From contig NZ_JANBBE010000011.1 in the NCBI RefSeq assembly GCF_024648825.1, forward strand, positions 1 to 64,000: a stretch of DNA of 64,000 nt, in the 5' to 3' direction. The position numbers and the translations under genes are program-made. Positions within the stretch are counted from its first letter, which is position 1, and every line of letters begins with the position of its first letter. Positions 56,368 to 64,000 of the stretch are shown here, one piece after another. Below the pieces are notes generated by a model that was not told the DNA's origin, searched no databases, and was given only the letters and a program-made list of their open reading frames with translations. The stretch is from Lentzea californiensis (GTDB lineage Bacteria > Actinomycetota > Actinomycetes > Mycobacteriales > Pseudonocardiaceae).

Positions 56368-57813
56368 TCAGCCCTGCGGAGTGGTGATGACGCTGAAGAC
56401 CGACCCGCCGCTCGCCTGGCGGGCGCTGAGGTCCTCGAGGATCGTCGAGAGCGGCGAGTAGTTGTTCAGCTCGCCCAGCTGGCAGGCGCCGCTGCGGGCC
56501 TGCTGGCTGCCGTTGAGGATGCCCAGCCCCGCCTTGGTGACCTGGCTGAACAACGGGCTGCCGCTGTCGCCGTTCCTCGCGCACACGTCGGTGTTGATGC
56601 CGACGTCGGTCGAGAGGACCCGGCCGCACCGGGTGCCGACGAGGTAGCCCTCACCGGCGCCGCTGTCGACGGAGTCCGGGTAGTTCACCCGGCTGGAACC
56701 GGACCCGGTGGCGCACACGATCGCGCCGGTCAGGATCTGCTCCAGCGGGGTGACCGAGGTGATCTCCTGGTTCTGGGAGGTCGCCTGCGGGCCGCACGGG
56801 GTGTCGCCGTTGCTGTCCAGGCCGCCGTTGCGGCAGTACTTGAGGACCGTGTTGCGGTTGGTCTGGCCCTCCAGCCACGTGTTCGCAGCGGCGGCGTTGA
56901 CGTACTTCACGGCGTTGTAGTCGTACGGGTAGGCGTTCTTCCAGATGTCCCGCTGGTTCAGGACCGGCTGGTTGTTGTGCTGTGTGGGCGTGCCGTTCGT
57001 CTTGGTGCTCACGCAGTGGCCCGCGGTCAGCACCCAGGGGACACCGGGGTACGCGCCGCCCGTGGTGCGCAGGTTGAACCCGGCGGTGCACCCGCCCCAG
57101 GTGGGAACCTCATTGGGGCGCGCGTCGCGCTGCATGTCCAGGCGCAGACCGCCGCGCATGGGACCGTAGTTCGTGCAGTAGAGCGGGTGGCAGAAACCCC
57201 AGTCGACCGGGTCGCCCGCGTACGGCGTCGGCTTCTGCAGCGTGCGGGCCGACACGATGCTCGGGTCGGCGTCGAACGTGCGCGCTTCCGCCTGCGCCGC
57301 CACGCCGGGCTTCCTGAGCCACGCGCGTTCCCAGACGACGACCTTGTTCTCGGTCTGGCTGATGGCCGGCAGGTACACCGACTCGGCCTTCTCTCCGACC
57401 TGGCCGCTGATCCGGTTGTACGTCGTCCGCAGCGACGCCAGGGAGTTCCTCACCGTGCGCACGGTGACGTTGGCGCGGTCCGGCAGTGCCGCGATGTGAC
57501 GTTGCGCGGCAACGGGCTTCGTCATCGCGACGACGAGCTTGCCACCCGCCGGCTGGTCGATCCACATGCCGCCGTACTCGCCGGCGGCCTCCTTCTTCAA
57601 CGTGACGTCGAGCTTCGTCGCGTCGTTCTGGAGCTCGAGTCTCCGCAGTGCCTCACGTTCGGTGACGCGGTACGTCTGCACCAGGTAGTCGATCGACTCC
57701 TTCACGGAGGTCGGGTCGATCGTGGTCGGTCCGGCCGTGGCCGGGGCAGCCGTGACGGTCGACGCGAGGAACAGGCTCGCGGTGACCGCCCCCAGGATCT
57801 TGGCTAATCGCAA
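56368..57813 (-). CDS. secreted S1-family serine protease with prodomain
   Basis: A 481-aa exported chymotrypsin-fold protease. Signal peptide about 1-28 (MRLAKILGAVTASLFLASTV), a prodomain of about 170 residues (IDYLVQTYRVTEREALRRLEL, YNRISGQVGEKAESVYL), then the catalytic domain with His in VLTAGHC, Asp in YDYNAVKYVN and Ser in NGDSGSPLF. Several cysteines (GGCTAGF, TAGHC, IVCATG, TRCGRV, DVCARNGDSG) can form disulfides. TTG 57813 has AAGGAG 6 nt upstream. It resembles alpha-lytic/streptogrisin-type enzymes. It ends at a hairpin. Confidence 0.92.
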   Translation of the reverse strand: MRLAKILGAVTASLFLASTVTAAPATAGPTTIDPTSVKESIDYLVQTYRVTEREALRRLELQNDATKLDVTLKKEAAGEYGGMWIDQPAGGKLVVAMTKPVAAQRHIAALPDRANVTVRTVRNSLASLRTTYNRISGQVGEKAESVYLPAISQTENKVVVWERAWLRKPGVAAQAEARTFDADPSIVSARTLQKPTPYAGDPVDWGFCHPLYCTNYGPMRGGLRLDMQRDARPNEVPTWGGCTAGFNLRTTGGAYPGVPWVLTAGHCVSTKTNGTPTQHNNQPVLNQRDIWKNAYPYDYNAVKYVNAAAANTWLEGQTNRNTVLKYCRNGGLDSNGDTPCGPQATSQNQEITSVTPLEQILTGAIVCATGSGSSRVNYPDSVDSGAGEGYLVGTRCGRVLSTDVGINTDVCARNGDSGSPLFSQVTKAGLGILNGSQQARSGACQLGELNNYSPLSTILEDLSARQASGGSVFSVITTPQG

Positions 57814-57909
57814 TGGTTTCTCCTTGCCGATGCGAGTGACTTGCCATTCATATCGGCGCGGAGGCCCCCGCCGCCGGGGATCCGCGAGATCTTCACGAAA
57901 TCTCCCCGC

Positions 57910-57938
57910 TTGACGTAGGTGGCTAATGGCGTTAGCTT
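57910..57938 (+). promoter_or_regulatory. sigma70-like promoter with overlapping palindrome for the TetR gene
   Basis: TTGACG (57910-57915), a 17-bp spacer and TAGCTT (57933-57938) place the transcription start near the ATG at 57946. GCTAA-N5-TTAGC (57922-57936) overlaps the -10 element, as expected for self-repression by the TetR product. Confidence 0.7.
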
Positions 57939-57945
57939 TTCAGCT

Positions 57946-58509
57946 ATGGCTGTTCGAGCAGGTCTCACCACCGCCAAGGTCGTGGACGCCGCACTGGAAC
58001 TGGTCGACGAGCAGGGCGTCGAGGCGCTGACCCTCGCCGCCGTCGCCGCGCGGACCGGTGTCGCGACGCCCTCGCTGTACAAGCACATCGGAAGCCTCGG
58101 CGACCTCCGGGGCCTGATCGGCCTGAGGGTCATGGAGGACATGACCCGCCGGTTCACCGAGACGGTGGTGGGCCGGTCGGGCGATGAGGCGGTCAGGGCG
58201 CTGATGCACGCGTACCGCGCGTACGTCCAAGAGCACCCGAAGCGCTACGCGGCCGCGCCGATGGACCCGCTGCACGACGAACTGCAGCGGGCGGCCGGCC
58301 TGAAGTTCATGGAACTCATCCTCGCCACGCTGCGGAGCTACGGCCTGGAGGGCTCGGACGCCATCCACGCCACGCGGCGGCTGCGGGTGATCGTGCACGG
58401 CTTCGCGTCGATCGAGTCCAGCGGCGGGTTCGGCCTGCCGGAAGGTCTCGGCGACACCTACGACCAGCTCGTCCGGATGTACCTCGACGATCTCAGGGGA
58501 AAATCGTGA
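57946..58509 (+). CDS. TetR-family transcriptional regulator (TetR_C_33-like)
   Basis: A 187-aa regulator: N-terminal helix-turn-helix TTAKVVDAALELVDEQGVEALTLAAVAARTGVATPSLYKHIGSLGDL, then a helical ligand-binding domain (MHAYRAYVQEHPKRYAAAPMDPLHDEL, ILATLRSYGLEGSDAIHATRRLRVIVHGFASIES). TAGCTT 7 nt before ATG 57946 gives a leaderless transcript. Its stop overlaps the start of a membrane protein gene by 4 bp (GTGA), so the latter is probably part of the regulated unit. Confidence 0.9.
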   Translation: MAVRAGLTTAKVVDAALELVDEQGVEALTLAAVAARTGVATPSLYKHIGSLGDLRGLIGLRVMEDMTRRFTETVVGRSGDEAVRALMHAYRAYVQEHPKRYAAAPMDPLHDELQRAAGLKFMELILATLRSYGLEGSDAIHATRRLRVIVHGFASIESSGGFGLPEGLGDTYDQLVRMYLDDLRGKS

Positions 58510-59069
58510 AGTGGACGCTTTCGGCCGCAGGCCTGCTCTTTCTGCTCTATCCCGCGTTGAGACCGTGGCACGACGAGACGACGGCGGCGGGCGCCGCGGC
58601 CTCGATGGGATCGACCGCGTGGGTGCTGTCGCACCTGTTCGCCATGATCGGCTTCATCCTCGTGCCGATCGCGCTGCTGCGGATCCACCGCACGGCCGCG
58701 ATCACGTTCTGGGTCGGCGCGGGCCTCACGCTGCCGTACTACGGCGCCGAGGACTTCGGCCTGCACGCCGTCGCGCAGCAGCCGAACATCCTCGAACTCG
58801 CCGAGTCCGTGCGCTACAACCCGTTCGCCGTCACGATGTTCGGGCTCGGCCTCGTCACCATGGGGGTCGCGGCGGTCATGGTCGCGTTGAAGCTCCGCAC
58901 CACGGCGGCGATCGTGTTCGCCACCGGGTTCGCGTTGTTCCTGCCGCAGTTCTTCACGCCGCCGGCGGTGCGGATCGCCCACGGCGTGCTGATGGTCGTG
59001 GGCTGCGTGTGGCTGGCGTGGGACTCAGCGCGCAGTGAGGCGGAAGACCCGCAGCTCGCGACCGCCTGA
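58506..59069 (+). CDS. multi-pass membrane protein coupled to the TetR gene
   Basis: A 187-aa integral membrane protein with about five hydrophobic segments (WTLSAAGLLFLLYPAL, WVLSHLFAMIGFILVPIALL, MFGLGLVTMGVAAVMVALK, IAHGVLMVVGCVWLAW). I do not recognise a named family. Translational coupling with the TetR regulator suggests a transporter accessory or stress protein under its control. Convergent with the F420-type oxidoreductase, overlapping by 45 bp. Confidence 0.75.
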   Translation: MKWTLSAAGLLFLLYPALRPWHDETTAAGAAASMGSTAWVLSHLFAMIGFILVPIALLRIHRTAAITFWVGAGLTLPYYGAEDFGLHAVAQQPNILELAESVRYNPFAVTMFGLGLVTMGVAAVMVALKLRTTAAIVFATGFALFLPQFFTPPAVRIAHGVLMVVGCVWLAWDSARSEAEDPQLATA

Positions 59070-59447
59070 GCGCTCCACGTAGTCCTGGAACGCGGGCCAG
59101 GCCGCCACCATCCGGGTCCAGGCGGCCTCGCGCTCGGCCCCTTCGAGCAACGTGCCCCGCACGTCGCGGACGTCACCGCGCACGTTCACCTGGATGTCCG
59201 GGTTCTTCAGCAGGTTCGTGGTCCACGCGGGGTGGTGGGGCTTGCCCCAGTTGGAACCCACGACCAGCATCGAGTCACCGTCGGCCACGTACTGGACCTG
59301 GTTCTCGCGCCGCTCGCCGGACTTGGCGCCGACGGTGATCAGCGTCAGGCCTGTCTGCTTCGACAGCGAGACGAGGGTGAACTTGCCGCCGGTCAGCTTG
59401 TAGAGCAGGCGATCGGTGCCGATCACGGCTTTTTCCTGCCAGGACAT
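59025..59447 (-). CDS. deazaflavin (F420)-dependent oxidoreductase, Ddn-like
   Basis: A 140-aa split-barrel protein of the nitroreductase family deazaflavin-dependent oxidoreductase (DUF385) group: LLYKLTGGKF, GLTLITVGAKSGERRENQVQYVADGDSMLVVGSNWGKPHHPAWTTNLLKNPDIQVNVRG. The basic loop KSGERR and W..NL..NP match the F420-binding surface of Ddn-type enzymes. ATG 59447 overlaps the end of the truncated TnpB-like frame by 25 bp. Substrate unknown. Confidence 0.92.
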   Translation of the reverse strand: MSWQEKAVIGTDRLLYKLTGGKFTLVSLSKQTGLTLITVGAKSGERRENQVQYVADGDSMLVVGSNWGKPHHPAWTTNLLKNPDIQVNVRGDVRDVRGTLLEGAEREAAWTRMVAAWPAFQDYVERSGGRELRVFRLTAR

Positions 59448-60394
59448 TCAAAGCGCTCCCGTCGACCTCGCCGCGTGGACGGCGGCGGTTCTGTTGTGCA
59501 CGGTTCCTGAACAGTGTCCAGGAGTGGCCTTTGTGTCCACGTCCTGGAGTTTGCGTGCACTCCGAACGGTGTTGAATGCACTGGGTTCCCGTGTTCTCGT
59601 TCCGCTCGGCGACACGTCTCGATGAACGCGGTCCGTGGCGGAATGACAGGTTCCCTCACTCCCTCGAACGCCACGATCGGCCTGAAAGGTCTGATGCCCA
59701 GCACCATCGCTCTGGTGGCGTTGGGGCGGACCGTCTCGTTGCCGAAACGCTTACCCGACTCGCCATCAGCGGCAAGGAACCAGCGGGCGGCTTCCCAGTG
59801 TTTCCACCACTCGGCTTCGGTCAGATTCGCGGCCGACAGGTTGTGCCGATTCTTGAGTAGGCGCCGACCGCCACGCACCACGTTCACCACACCCGCCGTA
59901 CGCTCGGCACGAGCCCCATCGAGGCGGTGTCGCAGCACGTGCAGACGGCGAGACTTGTGAAACCACTCGCCCTTCGATCGGTAGCCGCCAGCGGCCCGCT
60001 TGGTGCCCTTCTCGCCGATCCGCAGCGACAGCCGGTGCGTCAGCACGCGGATACCGGCTTCGAGGTTGTGGATGTACGCGAGCTGGCAGCGACGCGACAG
60101 TGCCCACTGATCGTGCGTGGCCTTCGTGATCGATCCAGCCCAGCGCGAGGACGAGTCGGCGGTCAAGCCCTGTTTACGGGCCGCCCACGTGTCGTTGCTG
60201 TGCTCCAGACCACCCGCGCACCGCGCCTTGAGGTCCCGCGACGCCAGTGAGCCGAGATGGTCGCCAACCTGGCGAAGGACCTCCGCGTCGTGCGGGGCCA
60301 GGCGCTTGAGACGGCTGCGGATCGACACACCCGAGGGACTCGGCACAACAAACGGAGCGTCGAGAACCCGTAGCTGCTTGTGCGGTTCAGCCAT
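59423..60394 (-). pseudogene. truncated TnpB-like (IS605/IS607-type) protein, RuvC domain missing
   Basis: From ATG 60394 the frame encodes 323 residues. The first ~240 match the N-terminal part of actinobacterial TnpB-related proteins: LRQVGDHLGSLASRDLKARC, RKQGLTADSSSRWAGSITK, HDQWALSRRCQLAY, VNVVRGGRRLLKNRHNL, LTEAEWWKHWEAARWFLAADGESGKRFGNETV. After that the sequence diverges into Arg/Pro-rich text with no RuvC motifs or zinc cysteines, and the end runs into the oxidoreductase gene. It is probably a remnant in which the 3' half was lost by rearrangement. Confidence 0.6.
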
Positions 60395-60497
60395 CGGCTG
60401 TCGGATCAAGGGACTCCTTCGCGCGTTTACTGGCTGAGCGGCGCACGTAAAGACGAGCGCAGAACGAGGTCGGAGTCTCGACAAGTTCGACGTTCAT
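60387..60497 (-). CDS. 36-aa ORF translationally overlapping the TnpB-like start
   Basis: ATG 60497 to TGA 60387 encodes 36 residues (MNVELVETPTSFCARLYVRR, then SASKRAKE). The stop overlaps the TnpB-like ATG by 8 bp, which suggests coupling. The basic, short product resembles nothing I can name; it may be a remnant of an upstream gene of the same element or a true small leader. Weak support. Confidence 0.3.
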   Translation of the reverse strand: MNVELVETPTSFCARLYVRRSASKRAKESLDPTADG

Positions 60498-60834
60498 GGG
60501 CCCAGACGGTCCTTGCGCTCCACCACCACAGTGGTCACCTTCAGATCGGCCAGCAATGGGTGACAAACCTACGTGCGTGCCACGCTCATCCCCGCACAAT
60601 CTCAGATTCGACCCACATGACCCCTTAGCCGACCTTCGCCGCCCACGATCCCACCTGATCCGCAGAAACCGCAACATGCCTTCACGAAATCAGCGATACA
60701 CAACGTGATCCCCTGCGGGCGCCGATGGCTGTTCGCGCATCTCGACCTGGCGGGCGTTCGGGCGAGCTGATCGACTCTGGCGTGGCGGAGCTATCACTGG
60801 AAACGTGAGGTGCTTCCAACGACAGGGAGCAGAC
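60498..60834. other. gene-free stretch beside the TnpB remnant
   Basis: Lower-GC, poorly organised sequence with no ORF of convincing coding character. It probably contains the old end of the mobile element and, at its right side, the promoter and ribosome site (AGGGAG before ATG 60835) of the SDR gene. I see no clear inverted repeat or terminator in it. Confidence 0.4.
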
Positions 60835-61650
60835 ATGGTCCGCAAGATCTCAGGGCGACCAGCGGTGATCACCGGGGCGGCCTCGGGAATCGGCCGCAGC
60901 CTCGCGCGGCGGCTCTCCCGGCACGGCTCGCCGGTGGTCATCGCCGACGTCGACGAGATCGGGCTGGAGGAGACCGCCGCGTCGCTGAAGGGCCCGGTGC
61001 TCAGCCGGATCCTGGACGTGCGGGACGCCGACGACGTGCAGCGGTTCGCCAAGGAGGTCCAGGACTGGCTGGACCTGCCGCTCGCGGCGGTGTTCAACAA
61101 CGCGGGCGTCGCCACGTCCACGAGCGTGCTGAACTCCGTGGCGGAGGACGACTCCTGGCTGTTCGACATCAACTACTGGGGTGTCGTGAACGGCACGCGG
61201 GCGTTCCTGCCGATGCTGCTCAAGCAGAACTACGGCGTCGTCGTGAACACGTCCAGCGTGTTCGGGCTGTGCGGCATGCCGAACCAGAGTGCCTACTGCG
61301 CCGCGAAGTTCGCGGTCCGCGGGTTCACCGACTCGCTGCGGCAGGAACTGCGCGGCACCGGCGTCTCGGCGGTCGCGGTGCACCCCGGCGGCATCAAGAC
61401 CAACATCGTCCGCAAGGGGCGCTTCCACACCGAGCTCGACGAGCAGGGCCGGTCGCTGGACCAGATCGCGGCGGACTTCGACAAGATCGCACTGACCACC
61501 CCGGACAAGGCCGCCGAAGTCATCCACCGCGGTGTCGAACGCGGCAAAGCGCGCGTGCTGGTCGGGCCGGACGCCTACGTGTTCGACGCCCTCGCCCGCA
61601 TCACGCCGACCCACTACTACTCCATCATGGCGCGCCTGTTCGAGCGGTGA
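60835..61650 (+). CDS. short-chain dehydrogenase/reductase
   Basis: A 271-aa SDR. Cofactor motif VITGAASGIGRSLARRLSRHG, structural NNAG (VFNNAGVATSTSVL), catalytic Ser in VVNTSSVFG and YCAAK (Tyr-x-x-x-Lys), then the VHPGGIKTNIV loop. Asp in VIADVDEIGLEETA after beta-2 favours NAD over NADP. AGGGAG is 6 nt before ATG 60835. It lies 3 bp before the membrane protein gene and may be co-transcribed with it. Confidence 0.93.
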   Translation: MVRKISGRPAVITGAASGIGRSLARRLSRHGSPVVIADVDEIGLEETAASLKGPVLSRILDVRDADDVQRFAKEVQDWLDLPLAAVFNNAGVATSTSVLNSVAEDDSWLFDINYWGVVNGTRAFLPMLLKQNYGVVVNTSSVFGLCGMPNQSAYCAAKFAVRGFTDSLRQELRGTGVSAVAVHPGGIKTNIVRKGRFHTELDEQGRSLDQIAADFDKIALTTPDKAAEVIHRGVERGKARVLVGPDAYVFDALARITPTHYYSIMARLFER

Positions 61651-61653
61651 GGC

Positions 61654-62835
61654 ATGATCCTCGCCGTGGCTTCGGAGACGGTCGTGCGGCGGACCGAGCA
61701 GTGGTTCGTCCAGCAGGGCGCGCCGACGATGATCGAGGGCTACGGGTTCCGGTCGCACGTGCTGCCGAGGATGCTGCCGGCGCTGACGTTCGTGGCGGTC
61801 GGCAGCCTCGCGTGGCTGGTGCTGCAGCAGTCGGCCGGCCTGTCGCGCTGGGTGCTGCTCGGGGTGATCGTCGCGGTCATGGTGTCCGCGTGGATCCTGC
61901 TCTCGCTGTTCGTGCGGCGGATGCCGAGCTTCTCGCCGCGCATGACGGTGTTGCTGCTGGTCGTGTACGCGGCGATCCCGGTGCTCACACCGTTGATCCA
62001 GTCCGCTATCGACGTCAAGTTCACCGCACCGGACGGCGACGAGGACTCCGAGTCGGTTTGGGTCGCCCTGGTGTGGTTCGTCGTCGTCTTCGGCGTGGCC
62101 TTCGTGGCGACGATGCTGGCCACCACCTACGGGCTGGGCGCACTGCTCAAGGCCGCCATCCGGCACGTGATCGCCGACCTGGGCAACAGCGTCCACCTGC
62201 TCGGCCGGGCGTTGCCGCCGATGCTGTTCGTGACACTGTTCCTGTTCTTCACCGGCGAACTGTGGCAGGCGATGAACCAGCTGCGGTGGCCCCGCGTCAG
62301 CCTGGTCGTGCTGCTGTTCGCCTCGATCACCGTGCTCGCGGCCGCCGCCCGGCTGCGCGACGAGATCGGCCGCGTGGAGCAGGACCTGCGGCCGGAGGTG
62401 CTGAAGGTCGCGTGCAACGGCACACCACTGTCCGAGGTGGACATCGCCGAACCGTTGCCGCCCAAGCGGTTGAACGGCCGTCAGACGCGCAACCTGCTGG
62501 TGATGCTCGCGATCAGGCAGCTGGTGCAGGCGGCGGTGATCGGGCTCGCGCTGTTCGCGTTCTTCGTGCTGCTGGGCCTGATCGTCGTGACGCCCCCGAT
62601 CGCCGAGCAGTGGATCGGGTCGCCGCCGAACATGTCGCTGATCCCCGGCGTGCCGTCGGCGATGTTGCGCAACGCCACGCTGTTCGCGGCGTTCGGCAGC
62701 ATGTACTTCTCGGTGACCTCGATGAGCGACGCCGAGCACCGGCGCCAGTTCTTCGCGCCGATGATCGAGAAGGTCGAGCGGACGCTGGAGGTCCGCGCGG
62801 TGTACCTGGACGTCAGGGAGCGGGCTGCAGCGTGA
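61654..62835 (+). CDS. membrane protein of unknown function
   Basis: A 393-aa protein with about six to seven hydrophobic spans (MLPALTFVAVGSLAWLVL, WVLLGVIVAVMVSAWILLSL, VWVALVWFVVVFGVAFVATML, VIGLALFAFFVLLGLIVV) separated by a cytoplasmic linker (RLRDEIGRVEQDLRPEVLKVACNG). I do not recognise a named family. It overlaps the convergent AraC gene by 23 bp. Confidence 0.78.
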   Translation: MILAVASETVVRRTEQWFVQQGAPTMIEGYGFRSHVLPRMLPALTFVAVGSLAWLVLQQSAGLSRWVLLGVIVAVMVSAWILLSLFVRRMPSFSPRMTVLLLVVYAAIPVLTPLIQSAIDVKFTAPDGDEDSESVWVALVWFVVVFGVAFVATMLATTYGLGALLKAAIRHVIADLGNSVHLLGRALPPMLFVTLFLFFTGELWQAMNQLRWPRVSLVVLLFASITVLAAAARLRDEIGRVEQDLRPEVLKVACNGTPLSEVDIAEPLPPKRLNGRQTRNLLVMLAIRQLVQAAVIGLALFAFFVLLGLIVVTPPIAEQWIGSPPNMSLIPGVPSAMLRNATLFAAFGSMYFSVTSMSDAEHRRQFFAPMIEKVERTLEVRAVYLDVRERAAA

Positions 62836-63676
62836 GCTTCGCGTCCCTGCTGGGCGGTGCGCCGAACTGGCGGCGGTACTCGCGGCTGAACTGCGACGGG
62901 CTGTCGTAGCCGACCCGGTGGCTGACGCTCGTCACGTCGGAGTTCGTCGCGAGCAGCAACCTGGCCTCCTGCAGGCGGATCTGCTTCTGGAACTGGATCG
63001 GGCTCATCGCCGTGACGGCCTGGAAGTTGCGGTAGAACGCCGACTCGCTCATGCCCGCGATCCGCGCGACGTTCTCGACCTTGAACGACTCGGCGTAGTT
63101 CTCCCGGATCCACCGGACCGCCCTGGCGATGTGGCTCAGGCTGCTGTCCTGCGCGCCCAGTTGGCGGACGACGGCGCCCTGTTCGCCGGTCATGACCCGC
63201 CAGAGGATCTCCCGCTTGATCAGCGGGGCGAGCGCCCGCGCGTCCCTCGGCTGGTCGAGCAGGCGCGCGAGCCGGGTCACGGCGTCGATCAACTCGGGGG
63301 AGGCGTCGCTGACGGCCAGGCCCTCCGGGGTGCCCGCGGGCTTCGGGAGGTCGCCCGTCAGCAGCAGTTCGGCGACCAGGTCCGGTTCGAGGACCAGCCC
63401 GAGGCCGAGCGCGGGTTCCGACGGGCTGATGCCGACGTAGTTGCCGGTGATCGGCATGTCGATCGAGGCCACCAGGTACTGGCCGGCCCGGTAGTCGTAG
63501 ACGCGCTCGCCCAACGCGATGCGTTTGCGGCCTTGGGCGACGAACGCGAGGATCGTGCCGGACATCGACGGCGAGGGCGGGCCGCCTGCCGTGGTCCTCG
63601 ACACCAGGACGCCGTCGATGATCGTGGTCATGTCCGGCCGGGCATGCTTGGCGATCAGCGCGCGTAGTTCGTCCAC
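62813..63676 (-). CDS. AraC-family regulator with cupin-type N-terminus
   Basis: A 287-aa regulator. The N-terminal AraC_N-like cupin region (LVSRTTAGGPPSPSMSGTILAFVAQGRKRIALGERVYDYRAGQYLVASIDMPITG) is followed by linker helices and two helix-turn-helices (VENVARIAGMSESAFYRNFQAVTAMSPIQFQKQIRLQEARLLL, VTSVSHRVGYDSPSQFSREYRRQFGAPPSRD). It resembles regulators that control adjacent oxidoreductases. GTG 63676 lies 29 bp downstream of the nitroreductase stop, in the same direction. Confidence 0.9.
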   Translation of the reverse strand: MDELRALIAKHARPDMTTIIDGVLVSRTTAGGPPSPSMSGTILAFVAQGRKRIALGERVYDYRAGQYLVASIDMPITGNYVGISPSEPALGLGLVLEPDLVAELLLTGDLPKPAGTPEGLAVSDASPELIDAVTRLARLLDQPRDARALAPLIKREILWRVMTGEQGAVVRQLGAQDSSLSHIARAVRWIRENYAESFKVENVARIAGMSESAFYRNFQAVTAMSPIQFQKQIRLQEARLLLATNSDVTSVSHRVGYDSPSQFSREYRRQFGAPPSRDAKLTLQPAP

Positions 63677-63705
63677 GTTCCCGATGGTCCACGGTGGTGG
63701 GACGA

Positions 63706-64000
63706 TCAGGCAAGTCCGTCGGCGAACGTCAGTGCGTCTCCGAGCGGTTTGCGGCGCAGGTCCGGCACCTCGCAGTCGTCCGCCGGGTAGCCGATCGGGA
63801 AGAGGATGTACGGCCGCTCGCCGTCACGGCCGAGGAGGTCGGTCAGGAACGTCATCGGGTTCGGCGTGTGCGTCAGCGTCGCCAGGCCCATCGAGTGCAC
63901 TGCCGCGATGAAGAACCCGCACGCGATGCCGACGCTTTCGTTGGTGTAGTAGGTCTTCCTGCCGTCCTGCTGCTTCTGGGCGAACGCGACCACCAGCCAC
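63706..64000 (-). CDS. nitroreductase family protein, C-terminal part (cut by window edge)
   Basis: The last 97 or so residues of a nitroreductase: WLVVAFAQKQQDGRKTYYTNESVGIACGFF, then AAVHSMGLATLTHTPNPMTFLTDLLGRDGERPYILFPIGYPADDCEVPDLRRKPLGDAL. Segments NESVGIACG and GLATLTHTPNP belong to the FMN-binding dimer fold of this family. The N-terminus lies beyond the window. It is upstream of the AraC gene in the same direction. Confidence 0.85.
   Translation of the reverse strand, partial: WLVVAFAQKQQDGRKTYYTNESVGIACGFFIAAVHSMGLATLTHTPNPMTFLTDLLGRDGERPYILFPIGYPADDCEVPDLRRKPLGDALTFADGLA

Overview
The window is GC-rich actinobacterial chromosome, most likely from the order Pseudonocardiales (Lentzea, Saccharothrix or Amycolatopsis type). 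This placement is inferred from gene content: an XRE/DUF5753 regulator with a DUF397 partner and a TLCG/TCxxCD zinc-finger gene, ALF-repeat secreted proteins, an IcmF mutase, family 2B encapsulins, an F420-type oxidoreductase, and many leaderless genes with a TANNNT hexamer 5-8 nt before the start codon. No rRNA, tRNA or CRISPR array was seen. Both window edges cut genes: an IS630-type transposase on the left and a nitroreductase on the right.

Layout. 1-11.5 kb: mixed metabolism and regulation (aldo/keto reductase, a degenerate prenyl-synthase-like protein, quinone-oxidoreductase-like enzyme, an ATPase-like/LuxR regulator, the 1068-aa fused isobutyryl-CoA mutase IcmF, MOSC and NTF2-like proteins, a CGNR regulator, an alpha/beta hydrolase). 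11.5-15.7 kb: a DevR/DevS (DosR/DosS)-like island with a nitroreductase-fold protein, a GAF-GAF histidine kinase carrying the HPPM segment of haem-type DevS, the response regulator and a tandem universal stress protein; the same operator-like sequence lies in both divergent promoters. 15.6-21.4 kb: YceI/MarR pair, GlxA-type regulator, citrate synthase 2 divergent from a DNA-binding-domain/citrate-synthase fusion, and an acyltransferase-3 membrane protein.

21.4-30.0 kb is the most striking part. It is a compact seven-gene minus-strand operon encoding two different family 2B (EshA-like, cyclic-nucleotide-domain) encapsulin shell proteins, two terpene-synthase proteins that resemble the N- and C-terminal halves of geosmin synthase, a polyprenyl diphosphate synthase, and the MEP-pathway enzymes IspH and Dxs. 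The C-terminal-half homologue has lost both metal-binding motifs. The set looks like a self-supplied terpene nanocompartment.

30.3-38.5 kb: HbpS/GlcG-like protein, Gfo/Idh/MocA oxidoreductase, ROK and AraC regulators, VOC protein, a large secreted subtilase and a methyltransferase. 38.5-46.7 kb: an ALF-repeat secreted-protein island with a 1432-aa polymorphic toxin whose C-terminus resembles a RelA/SpoT-type nucleotide pyrophosphokinase, a candidate immunity protein, a second ALF protein and a ricin-B-lectin protein. 46.7-64 kb: DEAD-box helicase, a phosphodiester glycosidase/metallophosphatase fusion, LigB-type dioxygenase, XRE/DUF397 module, ornithine-cyclodeaminase-like enzyme, GH16 beta-glucanase with CBM13, S1 protease, TetR/membrane protein pair, F420-type oxidoreductase, a truncated TnpB-like gene, SDR, membrane protein, AraC regulator and nitroreductase.

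Several convergent or terminal intergenic sites carry long, nearly perfect stem-loops. Four of these share the core GGGG-NN-CTTTC and look like a dispersed repeat family.
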